This document shows positions 60,301 through 64,000 of a stretch of DNA of 64,000 bases, in pieces; position 1 is the stretch's first letter, and each line of letters begins with the position of its first letter. Location: the NCBI GenBank assembly GCA_964479445.1, contig CAYZMH010000001.1:186001-250000 (forward strand), in the 5' to 3' direction. This DNA comes from CAYZMH01 sp964479445 (GTDB lineage: Bacteria > Bacteroidota > Bacteroidia > Bacteroidales > GCA-2748055). Position numbers and translations under genes: made by a program. Below the pieces are notes generated by a model that had not been told where the DNA came from, ran no database searches, and saw only the letters and a program-made list of their open reading frames with translations.

Positions 60301-60504
60301 GTCGATCATGTCGCGTGTAACCTCACCGTTCCATACCCAGAATGGTACGGTTCGATGTGAAGCCGGGGGGTCCTCAAAATATTTCCGAATCTTGTGAAAT
60401 TCCCTGATCTCTTCGTCTACCTCCAGCCCTGGCTTACAGGAGAATGCACCTATTACCAGCAGGGCTAAGATGATCAGATGGAAGCGATACCTGGGTCTTG
60501 TCAT
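57370..60504 (-). CDS. Large glycoside hydrolase lipoprotein, GH106-like
   Basis: A 1044-residue exported lipoprotein (signal FHLIILALLVIGAFSC, Cys near 23). Residues 45-450 hold a TIM-barrel-like region with RTVPFWVWNGEVTRDMIDNQ, FHDRGFGGVFIHPRHGLITG near 73, WLYDEYSFPSGFAGGH near 118, GIVPGVFTDEPHIATSGHQN near 250, and RLSETYGASGWELSFEDMKR near 395. Later parts contain a Rossmann-like segment (YIVLPEGLENLNKATTVLLE) and C-terminal beta-sandwiches (ALAVVYVNGQKAGQIFAPPY) like those of GH2. This layout resembles PF17132 (GH106 alpha-L-rhamnosidase) proteins, but exact specificity is not supported. No SusC/SusD pair lies nearby. Confidence 0.75.
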   Translation of the reverse strand: MTRPRYRFHLIILALLVIGAFSCKPGLEVDEEIREFHKIRKYFEDPPASHRTVPFWVWNGEVTRDMIDNQLEEFHDRGFGGVFIHPRHGLITGYLSGEWFDLVEYAMKRADRLGMYLWLYDEYSFPSGFAGGHVASEMPSSYNEGQMLKLHRQSILQPDTSREYLHIFKDNKEMSEITRNWEKWEGEQGSFLLFELLSYESSDWYAGYSYVDLIKPGVTEKFIEVTMNGYEQAINQEFGGIVPGVFTDEPHIATSGHQNAIRWTPDLYERFEERWGYALPPHLVSLLENRGDFRRVRHNYYQLLLELFIERWSKPWHTYTEERDLDWTGHYWEHTWPVPDHVPDNMAMYAWHQLPGIDMLFNNYELRPDQFGNIRAVRELNSIANQLGKTRRLSETYGASGWELSFEDMKRNGDWQYVLGVNFMNQHLSYQTLTGERKHDFPQSFSYHVPWWDEYNSLTDYYGRLSLALSSGEQHQRILVLEPTTTAWMHYAIDDDLSALNILKNNFNRLLLELEQQQVEYDLGSENVLRDHGRIENGKLVVGEQQYSYIVLPEGLENLNKATTVLLENYLRDGGRVVALCRPPRYINGNPTTKFRDWSVEFGDQWLSLSGCNDPRLLNYLQSDELIMVEQEGGTLFHQRRILNDGQLMFLVNNHPSESAHARINMQGRDIAELDLFTGEVYAYPCVVTSGIASFDVDLPPAGSKLLFIGEEEIRGKNRRPASWRGKEYNILLEDTEIKPVEENVLNLDYCFLTIGRRKYDQMYFYEAQTEIFKQHGFSGNPWASSSQFRQEIVERDTFPPGTGFTAEYPFYLDTDMKETPMKLVVEKPWLYQVSINGRILEQIPGVWWLDKNFGVFDLEGELRTGENMIRISVHPMSVHAELEPVYLKGSFDVVALDKGWLITKQMENSYGSWKEQGYPFYSSSFRYTAMVTPGRHEMAKVILRNWNGALAVVYVNGQKAGQIFAPPYELRIEEYLRRGENRLAVEVYGSLKNLLGPHHNVSHRGIVTPRSFHSAPETQPSGVAYDLEDYGLFEPFRVKVTRR

Positions 60505-60736
60505 ATCCTGGTTTATGGATTTGCTTAACGATTATTTTTTATGACCTGCCCGGACTCACTCGCGGGTCATCCTTTTGATACCCGGAGTTCAACCAGGTTA
60601 TTTCTGCAATAATCGGGTACACCGGTAAGGTCTGTCAGCCTGATAAAAATACCATTTTTGCAGGATTTAAAAAAGTCACCATTTCCCTTACGCAATGTTT
60701 TTCTTATCTTGTGGTCTTAACAGATATTCCTTCATT

Positions 60737-61423
60737 ATGAAAAAATCATTCATCTTAATTGCATCGCTGCTGCTTGGTGCAACTCTTTTCCAGTCATGTA
60801 TAGAGATCTCAGAAAAGGTTTCGGTACTCCGTGATGGATCCGGAACGTATACCCTGACCATTGATATGAGTGAAATGAAAGAGATGATCGATGCCATGGG
60901 GGGCATGGATGAAGATGCTGAGAGTCCGCTGTCGGAGATGGAAAAAAACTATACCCCCATCATGAAAGAATTAAAAACGGTGGAAGGGATATCCAATGTG
61001 AATGTAATCTCTGATGAATCCTCCTACATCATTACTACACGATTTGATTTTGCCAGCCAGGAAGCGTTGAATAATGGAATGGCCGTTGTGCTTGAAGATT
61101 CGATCGGTGAAAACCAGGGAAAAGAGTACTACATTCTCAGGAGACGGGCGTTTATCCGGACTCCCGAACACAATATTCTGATACAACTCAAGGAGGCCCT
61201 GAGCGGTGAGATGCAGAACCAGGAGATGGATATGGGGCAGCTCTTTTCTGACGTGACCTATGTCAATGAAATCGAATTTCCGGATCGCAGGGTTCGAAGG
61301 ACCACCAGCGATGACGTTGTGATAAACGAGCAGAAAACCGCGGCTTCTATTGAAAAATATCTCTTCCGCGAAGAAGAGGATCTGGATCTGGAATACAAGA
61401 TTAAACTGGGGCGTCGCTGGTAG
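60737..61423 (+). CDS. Lipoprotein of unknown function
   Basis: A 228-residue lipoprotein: MKKSFILIASLLLGATLFQS ends in a lipobox with Cys at 21. The mature protein reads ISEKVSVLRDGSGTYTLTID near 24-43, a Met/Glu-rich stretch (EMKEMIDAMGGMDEDAESPL), and a second half ending EEDLDLEYKIKLGRRW. Similar lipoproteins are scattered in Bacteroidota without a known role. ATG 60737 was chosen so that the lipobox sits at a proper distance; an in-frame Met at 60695 would place it too far in. A degenerate box TATCTTGT lies about 25 bp upstream. Confidence 0.75.
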   Translation: MKKSFILIASLLLGATLFQSCIEISEKVSVLRDGSGTYTLTIDMSEMKEMIDAMGGMDEDAESPLSEMEKNYTPIMKELKTVEGISNVNVISDESSYIITTRFDFASQEALNNGMAVVLEDSIGENQGKEYYILRRRAFIRTPEHNILIQLKEALSGEMQNQEMDMGQLFSDVTYVNEIEFPDRRVRRTTSDDVVINEQKTAASIEKYLFREEEDLDLEYKIKLGRRW

Positions 61424-61430
61424 AAATATC

Positions 61431-62144
61431 TTACCCGGGCACTGATTCCTGTTCAGCTTCCTCGCGGCCGATTGGCTCATTAACTACCCTGCGTGCCCCC
61501 TTATAAAAAAAGATCGCGGCTACCGTCAGAAAGGTATGGCTTATGTCGAAATGGTTATACCAGGGACTGATTCCCCATTTGTTCATAAAGAACAGGGCGG
61601 CAATGGCTGAAAAACCAACCGCAAAAAGAAACATCAGGGAACCGCGGCGGCGCGTTTTCCGGTAGACATAAAAACTGAATCCGGCCACCACGATCAGCAA
61701 TCCGTAGGTTGTATGCACCTCAACAAAGAAAAAGTTCAGCGTAATGAAGGTTATGGTCATAAAGGTTACCAGCTCAATTACATTGAGCCAGGCAAAAAAA
61801 CGTCCCACACGGGGTTTTACCAGGGGCCTGGCATACTCTATGGCTGCCCGTTCAACAAGTGCGATGGAAAACATGCTGGTAAGCCAGCCGGGGAGTTTCC
61901 AGTAAAAGGATAGGCTGTAAAGAAATGCATGACCCACGAGTCCCCCGATTGCCGTAGCAAAGCCCATGGAGAGAAAATAGTACTTCAGGTAGAGCTGGAC
62001 CTTATTTTCAACGGGAATGCGTCGAAGGCTGAAAAAGGCAAAAAAACAAACGGCAGAAACTGCCAGATCGGTAAGCGTGGTGATGGGTTCATCCACACGT
62101 ATACCGAATAACTGGACCGAAGGCTGAACATACTCCTCAAACAT
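61431..62144 (-). CDS. Seven-helix membrane protein of unknown function
   Basis: A 237-residue inner-membrane protein with about seven hydrophobic helices: TTLTDLAVSAVCFFAFFSLR near 22, YYFLSMGFATAIGGLVGHAF near 55-74, LNVIELVTFMTITFITLNFF near 118, LIVVAGFSFYVYRK, LMFLFAVGFSAIAALFFM and HFDISHTFLTVAAIFFYKGA near 198-217. Conserved-looking His residues sit in helix 2 (LVGHAF) and in the last helix (YNHFDISHTF), suggesting a metal site like that of CREST-superfamily hydrolases such as ceramidases and PAQR receptors. That is inference, and I do not recognise a named family with confidence. It converges with the lipoprotein gene (7-bp gap). Confidence 0.65.
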   Translation of the reverse strand: MFEEYVQPSVQLFGIRVDEPITTLTDLAVSAVCFFAFFSLRRIPVENKVQLYLKYYFLSMGFATAIGGLVGHAFLYSLSFYWKLPGWLTSMFSIALVERAAIEYARPLVKPRVGRFFAWLNVIELVTFMTITFITLNFFFVEVHTTYGLLIVVAGFSFYVYRKTRRRGSLMFLFAVGFSAIAALFFMNKWGISPWYNHFDISHTFLTVAAIFFYKGARRVVNEPIGREEAEQESVPG

Positions 62145-62256
62145 AAAAATAGTAACGTATGTGAGTGAAAACTGTTTACTTCCTTTTAGATTCTTCGAAT
62201 ATACTATCCATCATTGAAATTTTCACTCCTTAATGCAAATCAATTGCCCGGTTAAT

Positions 62257-62275
62257 TGTAAAAAGACTTTTTACA
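62257..62275. repeat. Perfect 19-bp palindrome in an intergenic gap
   Basis: TGTAAAAAG-A-CTTTTTACA, a 9-bp dyad around a single base, 113 bp upstream of the minus-strand membrane-protein start at 62144 and 24 bp past the stop of the upstream gene. Candidate operator. With a 1-nt centre it cannot fold into a simple RNA hairpin. Confidence 0.45.
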
Positions 62276-62298
62276 GGATGAAAACACACTGTCTGCTT

Positions 62299-62820
62299 TT
62301 ACCCTCCTCTGGTTACCGCAGCTTTACCTTTTCCCGAAAAGGAGAGTGAATCTAGGATTCGATCGAGCTGTTTACGGTGAAAACGGAAACAGGACTCCGG
62401 GCACCGTATTGTTACCAGGCAGAGAGAGTCGGCATGCGGTATGGCAAAAAGCACCGCCCGGTATGGTTCCCTTTTACATGCATACTGACCCAGCAAACCA
62501 ACTGTGCCGGGAGTACCACTATTGAAAGAGAAAGGGTATTGCTGAATGGAGATCCCCTGCTCGGCTGCCTGTTCTTCCAGGTATCTGCCAGGGGGTAGCA
62601 TCGTGTTGATCAGCCAGATAGAAACCTCCAGGTTCCGGTTGGGATTGATGATGCATAAACACTTTTTTCCTTTGTTCTCTTCAATGATGTTCCAGTCACC
62701 CCTGGTATGAAAAGCAATCGTGGTACCTTGAAGCGCAAAGGTCCTGTTTCCCTGGGCCTGCATGTTTTGTGATAAAAGGAACAGGGTGAAAAGGATCGTA
62801 TGTATAAACCTGATTTTCAT
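62299..62820 (-). CDS. Secreted protein of unknown function
   Basis: A 173-residue exported protein with signal peptide IRFIHTILFTLFLLSQNMQA (cleavage near 22). The mature part is a small alpha/beta domain (RTFALQGTTIAFHTRGDWNI, CLCIINPNRNLEVSIWLINT) with four Cys (CLC near 54-56, one near 114, C...C near 139-142) that could form disulphides. It ends LDRILDSLSFSGKGKAAVTR. I do not recognise a family. The C-terminal half resembles small periplasmic domains of the PsbP/'DUF' kind only in general shape. Confidence 0.6.
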   Translation of the reverse strand: MKIRFIHTILFTLFLLSQNMQAQGNRTFALQGTTIAFHTRGDWNIIEENKGKKCLCIINPNRNLEVSIWLINTMLPPGRYLEEQAAEQGISIQQYPFSFNSGTPGTVGLLGQYACKREPYRAVLFAIPHADSLCLVTIRCPESCFRFHRKQLDRILDSLSFSGKGKAAVTRGG

Positions 62821-63244
62821 AACTACCTCCCCCGGTCTTTCTACCGGACCAGACCGGCGATTGCATCTTTCCGGGTCGTTTCCGGGACAGTTCTGTTTTT
62901 ACCTGAGCTGGTCCCCGGATATTTCACAGACAGTCCTGTAATTGCAAGTTAATGTACTGATCGTCAAAATTTAAATTGAAAACTCAGTATTAAGCAAACG
63001 ACACGAAATTGCCGTGAAGCATCCTCTTCATACAAATAAAAGCCATATAAAGTCAGATGGATGTTGTTTACAGACCGGAACGGGGTTTGAAAAAGTTCAA
63101 GCAATTTTGCAACTTTATAAAGGATTCTTTGTTTTTTATCAAAACGAACATTGATAAAAGAGAACAGATTGGGCACGAATATCGCACAGGAGTTTTTATA
63201 ACCATATGATTTCTGTAATTCCAGTTCATATATTCCAGGTACCA
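62821..63244. other. Non-coding gap with inverted repeats before the esterase gene
   Basis: A 424-bp gap without a supported gene. It holds CCGGTC/GACCGG arms near 62832-62857 and a 9-bp perfect inverted repeat TTTTATCAA (63134-63142) / TTGATAAAA (63151-63159) with an 8-nt centre, 86 bp before the esterase ATG. The latter may be an operator. No TAnnTTTG box is found in the 60 bp before the ATG. Confidence 0.4.
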
Positions 63245-64000
63245 ATGAAGCGAATGTTGATTGTAGCGTTAGTTTTAACAGGGGTGATCGGATGTTCCCC
63301 TCTTGCAGGAGATACACCCCCGGTTGATGAACCAACCTGCAAAAGAGAGCACCTGGCTACCCCTGAACCCGGGACCTGCATGGATCCGATGGCTTACCGG
63401 ATCTTGGTAAAGTTGAACGAGATAATGGAACAACCGGAAGAGGAAAGACCCAACGAGCGCCTGATTCGGTTATTTGAACCCAATGTAAGGAAAACCATTG
63501 ATACTACCGTTCACAAAAACGGACTTGACATCCCGATGCGCATCTATTATCCCGACAGGAAGAGCCTGCGGGAAAAGCGACCGGTTATTGTTTTTATCCA
63601 TGGCGGGGGTTTTATATCAGGAAGCATTGATGATTATGACCTGGTTGTAAAAAAGATGGCTCGCAAGACAGATGCTATTATTGTATCGGTCGGGTACCGC
63701 CTGGCCCCTGATTACCCTTTTCCTGCAGGATTTAACGATGCCTATGCGGCATTTCTCTGGGTGTCGGAACATGCCCGGGAGATTGGTGGGGATAAGCACA
63801 ACATCTGTATCATGGGAGACAGTGCGGGGGGGAACCTGGCTGCTGCGGTTGCCATCAAGGCAGAACGAGAAGGAGGACCACCCCTTTCATGCCAGATTCT
63901 TTATTATCCTTCGGTTACTTTTGTTGATGAATCTTTTCCCTCCAGGGAGTATTTTGCACGCCAGGAGATGGAAGAGGGGGTCAGTTTCCTGCTAACAGAG
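63245..64000 (+). CDS. Alpha/beta hydrolase lipoprotein, HSL/acetyl-esterase type (3' end beyond window)
   Basis: From ATG 63245 the frame stays open to the window edge (252 codons). The N-terminus KRMLIVALVLTGVIGC is a lipoprotein signal with Cys near 17. After a linker with a two-Cys segment (EPTCKREHLATPEPGTC) comes the hormone-sensitive-lipase fold: the oxyanion-hole HGGGFISGS near 120, VGYRLAPDYPFPAGFNDAYA near 147-166, and the nucleophile elbow GDSAGGNLAAAVA near 189 with Ser as the active residue. The Asp and His of the triad lie beyond the edge. Expected to hydrolyse short acyl or acetyl esters, perhaps on polysaccharide, at the cell surface or periplasm. Confidence 0.88.
   Translation, partial: MKRMLIVALVLTGVIGCSPLAGDTPPVDEPTCKREHLATPEPGTCMDPMAYRILVKLNEIMEQPEEERPNERLIRLFEPNVRKTIDTTVHKNGLDIPMRIYYPDRKSLREKRPVIVFIHGGGFISGSIDDYDLVVKKMARKTDAIIVSVGYRLAPDYPFPAGFNDAYAAFLWVSEHAREIGGDKHNICIMGDSAGGNLAAAVAIKAEREGGPPLSCQILYYPSVTFVDESFPSREYFARQEMEEGVSFLLTE

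Noticed and set aside
62964..63335. 123-codon minus-strand frame
   Set aside because: No family resemblance, no promoter; it overlaps the start of the esterase lipoprotein gene, which has clear catalytic motifs on the other strand.
63672..63995. 107-codon plus-strand frame inside the esterase gene
   Set aside because: Different frame from the alpha/beta hydrolase with HGGGF and GDSAGG motifs; a shadow.
1..64000. CRISPR arrays, insertion sequences, prophage or toxin-antitoxin and defence modules
   Set aside because: No regularly spaced direct repeats, transposase, integrase, capsid or nuclease-type genes were found; all larger frames are explained by housekeeping or envelope genes.

Overview
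The window is a chromosomal segment from a member of the phylum Bacteroidota, most likely the Bacteroidales/Marinilabiliales side. Four observations support this. Many transcription starts are preceded by the Bacteroidota -7 element TAnnTTTG, and one gene (rpsF) also has a -33 TTTG at 19 bp. Most genes lack a Shine-Dalgarno sequence. A secreted protease carries a type IX secretion (Por) C-terminal sorting domain. Several families typical of the phylum are present: DUF4293, a DUF6913-like protein, Bacteroidota-type LptD, LVIVD lipoprotein, and PyrB paired with PyrI. I see no rRNA operon, CRISPR array, insertion sequence, phage or plasmid module. Gene order is compact and mostly housekeeping.

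Layout. 1-4.1 kb (minus): a likely operon of TPR protein, phosphosulfolactate synthase-like protein, DUF368 polyprenyl-phosphate transporter family protein, aroE and the start of a probable acyl-ACP thioesterase. 4.3-6.5 kb: a divergent pair of envelope proteins (beta-barrel candidate; LVIVD lipoprotein). 6.5-10.6 kb: ffh-folD facing argS. 10.6-12.4 kb: a gene-poor gap with a hairpin plus CTAA-rich leader, then a glycosyltransferase and a small membrane protein. 12.4-17.5 kb (minus): an apparently single operon of T9SS-exported trypsin-like protease, periplasmic binding lipoprotein, 91-aa protein of unknown function, FecCD permease and ATPase with a C-terminal extension. 17.6-21.1 kb: ligA, DUF6913-like gene, dapA. 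21.2-29.3 kb (minus): secA, DMT transporter, ferritin, icd and dnaX. The dnaX gene is split over two frames joined by a run of 11 A.

29.5-36.1 kb: rpsF-rpsR-rplI, ridA, lptD, and a divergent amidase-MCE/MlaD pair. 36.1-43.3 kb: dnaA, DMT transporter, YigZ/IMPACT, pyrB-pyrI, DUF4293, nucleoside phosphorylase and SirB1-type protein. 43.3-46.9 kb (minus): coiled-coil gene, zapA, probable 6S RNA, rny and a UDP-sugar epimerase. 47-52.7 kb: M23 peptidase overlapping anmK, a second hairpin/CTAA element, a C69 peptidase and rplS. 52.7-64 kb: a long AsmA-type protein, tRNA-Arg(ACG), pterin dehydratase, eIF2B-like protein, a GH106-like glycosidase lipoprotein, small envelope proteins, and the 5' part of an HSL-type esterase lipoprotein running off the end.

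Functional themes are envelope biogenesis (SecA, LptD, MlaD, AsmA, amidase, M23, AnmK, the DUF368 transporter), core information processing (Ffh, DnaX, DnaA, LigA, ArgS, S6/S18/L9/L19, RNase Y, 6S RNA), pyrimidine, lysine, folate and aromatic biosynthesis, and iron or cofactor handling. The observations most worth following up are the dnaX slippery site, the paired hairpin/CTAA-tract elements, the structured RNA between zapA and rny, and the protease-plus-ABC-importer operon with its unassigned 91-aa protein.
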